Of a stretch of DNA of 6,425 nt, positions 1 to 6,342 are shown piece after piece. The first letter of the stretch is position 1. Each line of letters opens with the position of its first letter. The notes below the pieces were generated by a model. The model was not told the origin of the DNA, made no database searches, and saw only the letters and a list, made by a program, of their open reading frames with translations. The stretch is taken from NCBI GenBank assembly GCA_002498845.1, contig DAJC01000048.1:1-6425 (forward strand), written 5' to 3'. Source of the DNA: Thermoplasmatales archaeon UBA509 (GTDB lineage Archaea > Thermoplasmatota > Thermoplasmata > Thermoplasmatales > Thermoplasmataceae). The translations under genes were made by a program, and so were the position numbers.

Positions 1-1005
1 ATTGAAATATCAAAATTAAGATTTGGCGATGAGCTTATCAAGCGTGGCTTTGCCAAGATGACTAAGGGTGGCGTCATTATGGACGTTACAACCGCTGAAC
101 AGGCTAAGATCGCTGAAGAAGCTGGTGCCGTTGCGGTAATGGCTCTGGAGCGTGTTCCGGCTGATATCCGCGCTGCTGGCGGAGTGGCCAGAATGGCTGA
201 TCCGGAGAAGGTAAAGGAGATACTTCACGCAGTCTCCATCCCTGTAATGGCTAAGGTCAGGATTGGGCACCTATCGGAGGGGTATATCCTGGAGGCACTG
301 GGTGTTGATATGCTGGATGAGAGTGAGGTTTTAACTCCAGCTGATCCGTTTTTCCATCTCAATAAGAGAGAATACAAGGTGCCCGTAGTGTGCGGCGCAA
401 GGATGCTACCTGAAGCTGTAAGGAGGATATTTGAGGGCGCAGCCATGATAAGAACCAAGGGAGAAGCCGGTACAGGTAACATTATTGAAGCAGTGAGGCA
501 CATCAGGATGGTATCCGATGGCATAAGGTCACTCAGGGAGTTGGGCCAGGATGACCTTGTTAAGGCTGCCCACCACATCTCTCTATCATATGTAAAATTG
601 AGAGGCAACGTCTCAGAAGATCTCTTTGGAAACGAAGATTATCTTGGTGGATTCGACGCATACTATGGCATGTCCCTCGAAAGGATAGAGGCAGAAATTC
701 TAAAAATCCTGAAGGAGATACGGACCATGAAACGACTTCCTGTGGTTAACTTTGCTGCAGGTGGTGTTGCAACACCTGCGGACGGCGCGCTTATGATGAA
801 ACTTGGATCAGACGGTGTTTTTGTGGGAAGCGGTATTTTTAAGTCCAAGGACCCGGAAAAGATGGCCAGAGCAGTGGTGGAAGCGGTGGAAAATTACGAA
901 GACTACAAGCTTATAGGTGATGTTTCCTCGGGACTCAGCAGCATGTCGGGCCTTGACATAGAGAAGATGCCGGAAGAAAATAAAATTCAGGGAAGAGGCT
1001 GGTAA
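1..1005 (+). CDS. pdxS: Pyridoxal 5'-phosphate synthase lyase subunit PdxS (5' end outside window)
   Basis: Synthase subunit of the DXP-independent vitamin B6 pathway. It condenses ribose 5-phosphate, glyceraldehyde 3-phosphate and ammonia into pyridoxal phosphate, with ammonia supplied by the glutaminase PdxT, which is not in this window. The reading frame is open from base 1, and residues before the first ATG (58) already match the family N-terminus (KLRFG then LIKRGFAKM). So 58 is an internal methionine and the true start lies a few codons upstream. Counting from base 1, the visible part is 334 residues. It shows the substrate-binding Asp28 (IMDV), the Schiff-base lysines Lys85 (AKVRIGH) and Lys153 ([10 protein letters not shown]), the phosphate loops FAAGG (251-255) and GSGIF (276-280), and the usual C-terminus ending in GRGW. 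A stretch at about 202-234 is extra relative to Bacillus PdxS and resembles the insertion known in methanogen PdxS. A DUF92 gene follows immediately. Confidence 0.97.
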   Translation: MEISKLRFGDELIKRGFAKMTKGGVIMDVTTAEQAKIAEEAGAVAVMALERVPADIRAAGGVARMADPEKVKEILHAVSIPVMAKVRIGHLSEGYILEALGVDMLDESEVLTPADPFFHLNKREYKVPVVCGARMLPEAVRRIFEGAAMIRTKGEAGTGNIIEAVRHIRMVSDGIRSLRELGQDDLVKAAHHISLSYVKLRGNVSEDLFGNEDYLGGFDAYYGMSLERIEAEILKILKEIRTMKRLPVVNFAAGGVATPADGALMMKLGSDGVFVGSGIFKSKDPEKMARAVVEAVENYEDYKLIGDVSSGLSSMSGLDIEKMPEENKIQGRGW

Positions 1006-1008
1006 TCC

Positions 1009-1743
1009 ATTTCCCCCTTTCTAAATACCATAGAGATACTTCTCTTTCTAGGGATCTTATTCGCCCTTTCAAGACTATTAAATATATTTGATCTTAAGGG
1101 CAGTGTTGCCGCACTTGTGGTTGGATTGGCTGTTTCTTTCCTTGGATCCATAAGGTGGCTTATATTACTCCTTATTTTTGCTGTTTTCTCACATCTTGCA
1201 ACCAAAGCATATTTCGATCTGAAACAGAAGAATAAACTTCAGGAAGGAGAAAAGGGAGAAAGGAAGATGTCGAATGTGTTTTATGCTGGAATTACTGGTC
1301 TTGTAATAGCCTTCCTGAATGTTACCACCATAATAGGCCGATACCCATATTTTCATTATTTCGAACTATTTGCAATTTCTCTGTCTGTTATAAGTGCCGA
1401 CACATTTGCATCAGAGATAGGCATAATAGACAGGAAAGTTTACATGATAACAAATCTGAAGAGAACAGCCCCTGGAATAAATGGGGGTGTCTCAGTTATC
1501 GGCCAGCTGGCGGCGTTGCTTGGAGCTTCCATAGTGGGCATTTCATATGGGCTTCTTTCCGTTGGCGGATTTAATACATTGCACGTTGTTATGGTCATTT
1601 TCCTTGGCTTTATAGGGTGCCAGATTGACAGCTATCTGGGTGCAATCTTCGAGAACAAGGGTAAGCTCTCAAAGGGAGAAGTGAACTTTATAGCCTCTTT
1701 TTCTGGCGTAATACTGGGTGCGTTATTCCTTTATCTGCTGTAA
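1009..1743 (+). CDS. DUF92/TMEM19 family integral membrane protein, start codon non-canonical
   Basis: Polytopic membrane protein of the DUF92 (TMEM19) family. The plant member VTE6 is a phytyl-phosphate kinase, so an isoprenoid-phosphate kinase role is possible here, but this is inference. Counting from 1009 (244 residues), family motifs are DTFASEIG (131-138), APGINGG (154-160), GCQIDSYLGA (203-212) and the late GEVNF motif with Asn226. Hydrophobic segments fill most of the rest, with one basic and acidic loop at about 65-87. The first standard start codon in frame is GTG at 1117. However, the conserved segment DLKGSVAALVVG and a whole hydrophobic helix lie upstream, in the frame that opens right after the pdxS stop. 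No ATG, GTG or TTG occurs there, only ATT (1009) and ATA (1030, 1036, 1084). ATT 1009 sits 10 bases after the purine-rich GGAAGAGG at 991-998, so I use it tentatively. Co-transcription with pdxS is likely. Confidence 0.75.
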   Translation: MSPFLNTIEILLFLGILFALSRLLNIFDLKGSVAALVVGLAVSFLGSIRWLILLLIFAVFSHLATKAYFDLKQKNKLQEGEKGERKMSNVFYAGITGLVIAFLNVTTIIGRYPYFHYFELFAISLSVISADTFASEIGIIDRKVYMITNLKRTAPGINGGVSVIGQLAALLGASIVGISYGLLSVGGFNTLHVVMVIFLGFIGCQIDSYLGAIFENKGKLSKGEVNFIASFSGVILGALFLYLL

Positions 1744-1915
1744 AGTCACATTATTGAGCAGGATTTGCATTGATTCCTTGTTTACTCGACGAATAAGTAG
1801 CACCCTTACAATGAATTCATAATGTTACGAAAAAGTGAAGAATAAGAATATTGCAGAATTTAGTGCGTAACCATAAGAAAAAGGGAAATTGCTCATATAG
1901 AGACTAAAATTATTG
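1744..1915. other. Convergent intergenic gap
   Basis: This is the 172-base space between the 3' ends of the DUF92 gene and the minus-strand respiratory operon. I see no gene, tRNA or convincing hairpin in it. It contains a 10-bp palindrome ATGAATTCAT at 1811-1820 and a purine run at 1875-1888 that is a pyrimidine tract on the minus strand (listed separately). Confidence 0.7.
1875..1888 (-). terminator. Pyrimidine/U-tract, possible operon terminator
   Basis: Read on the minus strand this is TTTCCCTTTTTCTT, about 30 bases after the stop of the last gene of the Rieske/cytochrome b operon. Archaeal RNA polymerase can terminate at U-rich tracts without a hairpin. The call rests only on base composition and position. 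Confidence 0.4.
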
Positions 1916-2500
1916 CTAATAATCCTTAGTCACTACTATTGACCCGACTACACCATACTGCCCTGATGCAGCTGTGAAGCTAGCAATAACAGGTTCGCCT
2001 GTCTTCATGAGAGATAGAGCAGTGGAGTTCAAAGTGGCTGTAAAGGATACTGTGGCAGTGCCTCCCTTCAGTGAAGTGTTCACATATGTGTTGTTGAAAA
2101 GGACGTAAGTCGAGTCCTGATAGGCGACCGTTGTAGCATTAGCGGTTGCGTTGCTGGGACTTTCACCCTGTTTAATGAGGGCAGCGTATGTGGAATTATA
2201 TGTCGAATTGAACTGGGTGATGTTTAGCAGTACTGGAGAAATAATGGTTGCGTTAACCGCTCCTGTTGCAACTGGAGCCTTCACTGTAATATTGAAGCTG
2301 AGTGACGTCACTGGGCTGGAGAGATTTACATAGTATGTGGCATTGGAAGCAATGAAGTCACCCTTTACATTTGATGAAACTGATGTCACAGTCAATGCTG
2401 ATATTTTGGAAGGCAAAATGTGCGAAGTGCCGAAAGCACCGCCTATAACTATTATGACCAGAACAAGAAAACCTATCCAACCCTTGACATTTCCATTCAT
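1916..2500 (-). CDS. Membrane-anchored extracytoplasmic protein rich in N-glycosylation sequons
   Basis: I do not recognise a named family. The 194-residue product has a short N-terminal tail, one hydrophobic helix (about 8-24) acting as signal anchor or uncleaved signal, and a Ser/Thr/Val/Asn-rich exterior that reads as beta-rich. Twelve N-X-S/T sequons are visible, at Asn53, 59, 70, 83, 93, 98, 102, 117, 121, 136, 141 and 158, so heavy N-glycosylation outside the cell is likely. There is no cysteine and only one histidine (27), so a blue-copper, haem or iron-sulfur centre is not supported. The start is firm: ATG overlaps the upstream stop as ATGA and follows a strong Shine-Dalgarno. It is the last gene of the Rieske/cytochrome b operon. 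It may be an accessory or surface subunit of that complex, by analogy with the glycosylated cytochrome partners of Sulfolobus, but no homology is shown. Confidence 0.9.
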   Translation of the reverse strand: MNGNVKGWIGFLVLVIIVIGGAFGTSHILPSKISALTVTSVSSNVKGDFIASNATYYVNLSSPVTSLSFNITVKAPVATGAVNATIISPVLLNITQFNSTYNSTYAALIKQGESPSNATANATTVAYQDSTYVLFNNTYVNTSLKGGTATVSFTATLNSTALSLMKTGEPVIASFTAASGQYGVVGSIVVTKDY

Positions 2501-3183
2501 TGGTTAACGCCCTCCTTCCTTGAAAGATCAGTTACTTCGTTTCCCGTGCGAATATTCCGAAGGTAAGAGAGATGTTCCATATCTAACGCCTCAATCAGAT
2601 TACGCATTGCCATCCGCCTTCTTAGCACCATAAGTGTGCCTCTTGATTTGTTTATGATCCCTTTAGAATCCTCAAGGAAGGTGTCTCTGTTTATGATCAA
2701 ATCACAATTTGAACCTTCCTTCGCATCAACCCGTGCCAGTTCCTGAAATCTTGAACTTGTGACGGACCCGCCCAGTACAAATGAGTATTCCTTGTAAAAT
2801 CCAAGCCTGCTTCCTTCTGCGGCAATAATCCTATCGCACAATAATGCAATTTCATATCCGAAGTCGAATGCATCCCCATTAATCAGTGCAAATGTTGGTT
2901 TCTCAACAGATGCAAGAGTTGAGGCGAGAGCCCTGGCCTGTTCAAGGTATGAACGCTGATTCCCAGTATCCAGAAGACCTTTGCAGAATACGAAATTTTG
3001 CCCAGTTATGGCAATTGATTTCACTTCATCATCAATTGCGGCTTTTCCGATGGCCATCATCAATTCACCCATGACCGAAGAAGAGATCTTCCCGGACGAA
3101 TCCGTTCTCAGCACTATTACTCCAACTGTATCTTCCCGCCAGAACGAAACGTAATCGAATCCTTTTACTGTAATATTACTCAT
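2497..3183 (-). CDS. Degenerate enoyl-CoA hydratase/isomerase (crotonase-fold) protein
   Basis: A 228-residue protein that aligns by eye along the crotonase superfamily, whose enzymes act on acyl-CoA thioesters. Recognisable parts are the first strand GVIVLR (21-26), the DDEVKSIAITG segment (51-61), FCKGLL (66-71) in place of FCAGAD, KPTFALING (95-103) and the ELALACD-like EIALLCDR (111-118). The oxyanion-hole motif is damaged: the usual A-x-G-G-G-x-E is A105-F-D107-F108-G-Y-E111, so two of three glycines are lost. The aspartate of FCAGAD is also missing, while Glu111 and a possible second acid, Glu132, remain. It is somewhat shorter than typical family members (about 255-265). The start ATG overlaps the cytochrome b stop by 8 bases and the stop overlaps the next gene by 4, so it is translationally coupled to a respiratory complex. 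It may be a weak or non-standard CoA enzyme, or a structural or assembly protein. The fold call is confident; the function is unknown. Confidence 0.88.
   Translation of the reverse strand: MSNITVKGFDYVSFWREDTVGVIVLRTDSSGKISSSVMGELMMAIGKAAIDDEVKSIAITGQNFVFCKGLLDTGNQRSYLEQARALASTLASVEKPTFALINGDAFDFGYEIALLCDRIIAAEGSRLGFYKEYSFVLGGSVTSSRFQELARVDAKEGSNCDLIINRDTFLEDSKGIINKSRGTLMVLRRRMAMRNLIEALDMEHLSYLRNIRTGNEVTDLSRKEGVNQ
2510..2518 (-). promoter_or_regulatory. Strong ribosome binding site for the sequon-rich protein
   Basis: The minus strand reads GGAAGGAGGG, ending 9 bases before the ATG at 2500. It lies inside the coding sequence of the upstream crotonase-like gene and fits the archaeal 16S anti-Shine-Dalgarno well. 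It supports this start and independent ribosome loading on the last gene of the operon. Confidence 0.75.
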
Positions 3184-4879
3184 AATAGAACGCTGCCCTG
3201 TAAATTCTCATTATTGTGCCGGCTATTATCAGGATGAATGCCAGTCCGATGCCAAATTCACCGTTGTTTATTGCACCAATTGGATTCAGGCTGAATATTA
3301 GATACGTGATCACTATGGCTGCAATCGCTAGTAGTGCTGAAAGAACTACGGCCGTATTCTTATTCATTCTGTAGGCACTTCTCTCCTGCTTCTGCTTTGT
3401 AGAATCATATTTATTGGATAATCTGGCAGATTTTGCTGTCCCAACAGCTCCAAACACCATTACTCCTCCCGTGAAGAAAGTCGCAACTAGGTTAAGAAGG
3501 CTTGTATGTGCAAGTGTTGCAGTGAAATTCTGTCCAAATACATATGCCCCAAACATCATTACGAAAAGGAACAACAGGAAAGATGTGAGTATTTTTGTTC
3601 CAGTGATCTTGAATTTACCCTTTTTATATTGCCGCGATAGAAAGGTCATCCCCCCGACAACCACAACAAATGGAGGCAAGAGGACGGCAAATACCTCGTA
3701 ATTGGGTATTTGCACACCCGGGGACAGTGCACCCCAAGCTGACAGGATTGCCATGTATATTATGCCAAGTATGCCAAATGATGTTACCAGAGGCCTCGAA
3801 AGTGGATGCAGATCATCCGTAGTATCAATGAAAGGCAGGAGAAGGAAATATAGAAGGGGTATCACTCCTATGACTGCGGTTGCGGCCAGCGCTGATAGAT
3901 TACCTGCTGCAGCAAATATGTCAAAATCTACTGCTTTGTAAACAAACAAAAGGAACCATGGTGGATACGCTGGTACGTATGCTGCATTCGGAGAACTTGG
4001 AGATACCTGTGGAAAAGGCGAAAACAAGGCGGGGAAAGTAGAAGCTGGTCCTGGGCTTACTGGAGCCAGAAGCGAAAGTATTGATGGTATGAGTATGATA
4101 AAACCGAAAGCAAACATGGCAAGTTGCGTCATGAATGAAAAGTTGTATGGGTACCATTCCTTGTGTTTTTCTTCATTCTTGTCAACTGCGGGTGCCTTGT
4201 GATTTGTCTCTCTGTGCGAAGGCATTATTCCATTTGCCTCTGCGAGCCAGAAGTGAGCACCGAAGACTATGCCTATCAATGCCACCAGTATGATATGCCA
4301 GGCAAGCATGTGACTGAAGAGGCTTGTACTTGTGCCATTCCCAAAGAATATTGACTCCAGGTAATTACCTAGAAAAGGTGTTGCTTTTGCAATTCCTCTC
4401 CCGACATCTGTGGCATCAGATGAAAGAACATCACCTGTCATTGAATAGCCGAAGAATCCGACACCTATAGTTAGGGCAAGTAGCAGAACGCCAAGAACCC
4501 ACTGCAATTGTCTTGGCTTCTTATAGGAACCGAAAAAGTAATTCCTGAAAAGGTGAACATATATGAGGAATATCATTGCGTAAGCCCCATACAGGTGAGT
4601 TGTCAGAATCAATGAACCATAAGGCACAGTTGTAATAATGGCTTCAGTGCTGTTGTAAGCATCACTTGGTACATAATACAAGAGAAGCAGCAGGCCCGTA
4701 ATCACCTGATACACAAAGGCCATGGTTATCAATGCACCTGTCCAGTACCATATTCCTCCTCTCTTTCTCATGTAATCCGGCACTTTCTTAAGCGGCAGGT
4801 CATTGATGTGCATCGGATCTTCGCCAAGCACTTCGCCTTTCTGCGGCAATTTGAATAGCTTAGGTTTCTCATCAAACAA
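3176..4879 (-). CDS. Cytochrome b subunit of a bc-type quinol-oxidising complex
   Basis: Di-haem membrane subunit that would oxidise quinol together with the Rieske protein. From TTG 4879 it has 567 residues. The four haem histidines are His95 and His109 in helix B and His195 and His209 in helix D, each pair separated by 13 residues as in mitochondrial cytochrome b. GYSMTGD (144-150) takes the place of GYVLPWG. Hydrophobic helices lie at about 46-69, 89-112, 124-145, 191-215, 249-272, 332-350, 364-384 and 393-412. Four more follow (about 429-449, 459-481, 509-529, 542-561), making the protein much longer than the 8-helix cytochrome b. The Qo-site PEWY is PPWF (306-309), lacking the usual acid. 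Start choice: TTG 4912 overlaps the Rieske stop and has no Shine-Dalgarno. TTG 4879 has GGTGGTG 7 bases upstream. ATG 4813 is a third option. No cytochrome c1 gene adjoins it. Confidence 0.95.
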   Translation of the reverse strand: MFDEKPKLFKLPQKGEVLGEDPMHINDLPLKKVPDYMRKRGGIWYWTGALITMAFVYQVITGLLLLLYYVPSDAYNSTEAIITTVPYGSLILTTHLYGAYAMIFLIYVHLFRNYFFGSYKKPRQLQWVLGVLLLALTIGVGFFGYSMTGDVLSSDATDVGRGIAKATPFLGNYLESIFFGNGTSTSLFSHMLAWHIILVALIGIVFGAHFWLAEANGIMPSHRETNHKAPAVDKNEEKHKEWYPYNFSFMTQLAMFAFGFIILIPSILSLLAPVSPGPASTFPALFSPFPQVSPSSPNAAYVPAYPPWFLLFVYKAVDFDIFAAAGNLSALAATAVIGVIPLLYFLLLPFIDTTDDLHPLSRPLVTSFGILGIIYMAILSAWGALSPGVQIPNYEVFAVLLPPFVVVVGGMTFLSRQYKKGKFKITGTKILTSFLLFLFVMMFGAYVFGQNFTATLAHTSLLNLVATFFTGGVMVFGAVGTAKSARLSNKYDSTKQKQERSAYRMNKNTAVVLSALLAIAAIVITYLIFSLNPIGAINNGEFGIGLAFILIIAGTIMRIYRAAFYYE

Positions 4880-4886
4880 TTTTTTG

Positions 4887-4893
4887 CACCACC
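4887..4893 (-). promoter_or_regulatory. Candidate ribosome binding site for cytochrome b
   Basis: The minus strand reads GGTGGTG, one base off the canonical GGAGGTG, with 7 bases to TTG at 4879. It decides in favour of this start over TTG at 4912, although both are non-ATG and the evidence is modest. Confidence 0.45.
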
Positions 4894-4901
4894 AATTTTT
4901 T

Positions 4902-5663
4902 CTATGATACAACAGATATCTTATTTACGGGCGTTGTGGTAGTTCCACTTGGGAACGCAGTTCCACCAGACAGATCATTAGGCTTTCCATAGATAGTGGG
5001 TCCAACCATACTTTTTACCTTGTAAGTATCAGAGACTGATTCATACTCCAGAATAGTGTTGGGAAGAGGATGCACGGTAGGACCTGTTACAACTGCAAAC
5101 CCATTATATGGGTCGTATGTGCTCCCATGGCAGTTGCAGTGAACATATCCCGTTAGCATACCATTCTGTGCATTTTGCTGAGCAGTAATCAGTGTAGGAT
5201 GACCGGGGATTGGAGTTCCAGGGGTATAGTAATGTATAATTGGTGGAATGCAGCCCAGATGCTGGCATATGGCGCTGGAGCTGATCACAGATCCATATGG
5301 TCCAACTCCCGCAGCTGACGTAAAAACACGGCCAGTTGCAGGTACCTTGACGGGCTTTGAAACAACTCTAACATCGTTGTTGTGCTGATCGCCAAGTCTT
5401 ATGAGAAAATTTGGGTCATTTTGAAGTGGGTAATAATATACGTATGCTTTTGTGCTGTTGACCTTTATATCTGAGGTATGAATGGGCAACCCGGTATCGG
5501 AATCAACTAGCGTTAGGGTAGGAAATGCGGTAAGACCGGTTGTTGGTGGAATTATGTTTGAAACAAGCCCCTTCACGACACCAGCGACTGCAGCCCCTGC
5601 AGATATGACAATCATTGCCTTGAGGAAGTTCCGCTTACCATTATCAACTCTTTCCTCGTCCAT
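4902..5663 (-). CDS. Rieske iron-sulfur protein of the cytochrome bc-type complex
   Basis: Electron carrier with a [2Fe-2S] cluster on the outer face of the membrane, taking electrons from quinol at cytochrome b. From ATG 5663 it has 253 residues. Cluster box I is CQHLGC (Cys133, His135, Cys138) and box II is CNCHGSTYD (Cys176, Cys178, His179), so all four ligands and the disulfide pair are present. Ser181 and Tyr183, which raise the redox potential in bc1 Rieske proteins, are kept. The spacing between boxes is long (about 38 residues). The N-terminus is a Tat-type anchor: GKRNFLK, a KR version of the twin-arginine motif, then a hydrophobic stretch (about 16-35). A longer frame opens at TTG 5678, but a TATA box lies only 6 bases upstream of that codon, so the transcript should start at or near ATG 5663. 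It is the first gene of the operon, with cytochrome b next. Confidence 0.96.
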   Translation of the reverse strand: MDEERVDNGKRNFLKAMIVISAGAAVAGVVKGLVSNIIPPTTGLTAFPTLTLVDSDTGLPIHTSDIKVNSTKAYVYYYPLQNDPNFLIRLGDQHNNDVRVVSKPVKVPATGRVFTSAAGVGPYGSVISSSAICQHLGCIPPIIHYYTPGTPIPGHPTLITAQQNAQNGMLTGYVHCNCHGSTYDPYNGFAVVTGPTVHPLPNTILEYESVSDTYKVKSMVGPTIYGKPNDLSGGTAFPSGTTTTPVNKISVVS

Positions 5664-5682
5664 TAGTGGTTGATACAATCAA

Positions 5683-5690
5683 CATATAAG
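5683..5690 (-). promoter_or_regulatory. TATA box of the Rieske/cytochrome b operon
   Basis: The minus strand reads CTTATATG, preceded by an A-rich run (GAAAAAAA) suitable as a BRE. The TTATAT core lies about 21-26 bases before the ATG at 5663, the distance expected for a leaderless archaeal transcript. It sets the Rieske start codon. Confidence 0.75.
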
Positions 5691-5745
5691 TTTTTTTCAT
5701 TGATAAGTGTGTACGAAGGTTAAAGAATAGATAAAACCTAATAAT

Positions 5746-5777
5746 AGATATCGGGTAATCCAGATATCCAGATACCT
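5746..5777. repeat. Four tandem 8-bp units before the TATA box, candidate operator
   Basis: Four consecutive octamers are seen: AGATATCG, GGTAATCC, AGATATCC and AGATACCT. Positions 2 (G), 5 (A) and 7 (C) are invariant and two units contain the palindrome GATATC. The array ends at the TATA box of the gene at 5804. Ribbon-helix-helix repressors such as MetJ bind tandem 8-bp boxes and the next gene resembles that class, so self-regulation is a reasonable inference but not shown. Confidence 0.5.
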
Positions 5778-5784
5778 TATATAC
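5776..5784 (+). promoter_or_regulatory. TATA box of the 5804 gene
   Basis: CTTATATAC, with its core 21-27 bases before the ATG at 5804. The geometry is nearly the same as the divergent Rieske promoter and again predicts a leaderless mRNA. The immediately upstream bases belong to the octamer repeat array, which would overlap the TFB recognition element. Confidence 0.75.
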
Positions 5785-5803
5785 AAGAATACTATGTCTA
5801 TAC

Positions 5804-6262
5804 ATGGCAACTAAAGAAAGAGAAGAAACTGAAGACAAGAAAGATATTTCCATAAAAGGCGTCAGCAAGGATATCTACAGGAGAGTTCTTAACCTGGCCA
5901 GGGACACAGGAAAAACTCTGGGTGAGGTCACGAACGATGCCTATAAGACTTTTCTAGCAACCGCCTCAGGAGCACGCCAGATCTCCAAAAATTTTGTGGA
6001 AGGTGCCACACAGAGCATGCCCAAGTATATAGAGAACATAAAAAATCTGTCTGTAGACAAGAATGATCTTGCAGAAATAGGACACAAGGTGGCGTTCAGC
6101 AATATAGATACATTGGAACTTGCAGGCGTAGATAATGAAACATTTGACAGGTATGTTGATTCCATAACCAATGTTAAAACTCTTAAAATAGATAAGCACC
6201 TGAGCAAGGCCAAGGTTCTGGTGAAATGCAGTTTTGTTGACAATATAACCGTAACACAGTAA
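5804..6262 (+). CDS. Putative ribbon-helix-helix DNA-binding protein with unknown C-terminal region
   Basis: A 152-residue soluble protein that I cannot assign to a named family. After a charged N-terminal tail (1-13), residues about 14-52 fit a ribbon-helix-helix pattern: a strand (DISIKGV), helix 1 (SKDIYRRVLNLARDTG), then TLGEVTNDAYKTFL as helix 2, matching the common theme of lA-x-x-x-g-x-s-x-x-e-x-x-x-e-A. Residues about 60-90 look helical. The rest (about 95-152) alternates short strands and helices, with IDTLELAG and VKTLKID as similar segments and one cysteine (142). ATG 5804 is chosen because it sits just where the TATA box places the transcription start. It is divergent from the Rieske/cytochrome b operon, with a shared 140-base promoter region containing tandem octamers. 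It may be an autoregulator or a regulator of respiration. The fold is inferred from pattern only. Confidence 0.85.
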   Translation: MATKEREETEDKKDISIKGVSKDIYRRVLNLARDTGKTLGEVTNDAYKTFLATASGARQISKNFVEGATQSMPKYIENIKNLSVDKNDLAEIGHKVAFSNIDTLELAGVDNETFDRYVDSITNVKTLKIDKHLSKAKVLVKCSFVDNITVTQ

Positions 6263-6313
6263 CCAATTTTAATGGCCCCCTATAAAGGCAAATTGCTCAA
6301 GAGGGCCACAAGA
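6263..6313 (+). other. Spacer with weak T-run and imperfect inverted repeat
   Basis: After the stop at 6262 there is a short T4 run (6267-6270). An imperfect inverted repeat follows, TGGCCCCCT at 6273-6281 and AGAGGGCCA at 6300-6308, with one mismatch and an 18-base loop. It may help end the upstream transcript or be chance. No gene is seen. Confidence 0.3.
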
Positions 6314-6322
6314 TTTAAAATA
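6314..6322 (+). promoter_or_regulatory. TATA box of the tRNA-Val gene
   Basis: TTTAAAATA, beginning 29 bases before the first tRNA base, as expected for an archaeal box A. This places the transcription start at or very near the mature 5' end, so little or no leader is predicted. Confidence 0.65.
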
Positions 6323-6342
6323 AGCACGCGATTTTGGGATTG

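Noticed and set aside
225..608. Long minus-strand frame opposite pdxS
   Set aside because: It is a shadow of a strongly conserved plus-strand gene and its product has no recognisable features.
58..1005. pdxS starting at ATG 58
   Set aside because: The in-frame sequence from base 1 to 57 matches the conserved PdxS N-terminus, so this ATG is internal.
1824..1871. Inverted GTTACG / CGTAAC pair in the convergent gap
   Set aside because: Only 6 bp with a loop of about 36 bases, expected by chance in AT-rich DNA.
5664..5678. TTG 5678 as Rieske start
   Set aside because: It lies only 6 bases from the TATA core, so it could not be in the transcript; ATG 5663 fits.
5941..6243. Two minus-strand frames opposite the 5804 gene
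   Set aside because: There is no promoter or ribosome site, and the plus-strand gene has a well placed TATA box and a coherent protein.
1886..6299. Repeated 10-mer AAATTGCTCA at 1886-1895 and 6290-6299
   Set aside because: Many 10-mer matches are expected by chance within 6.4 kb; the flanks do not match.
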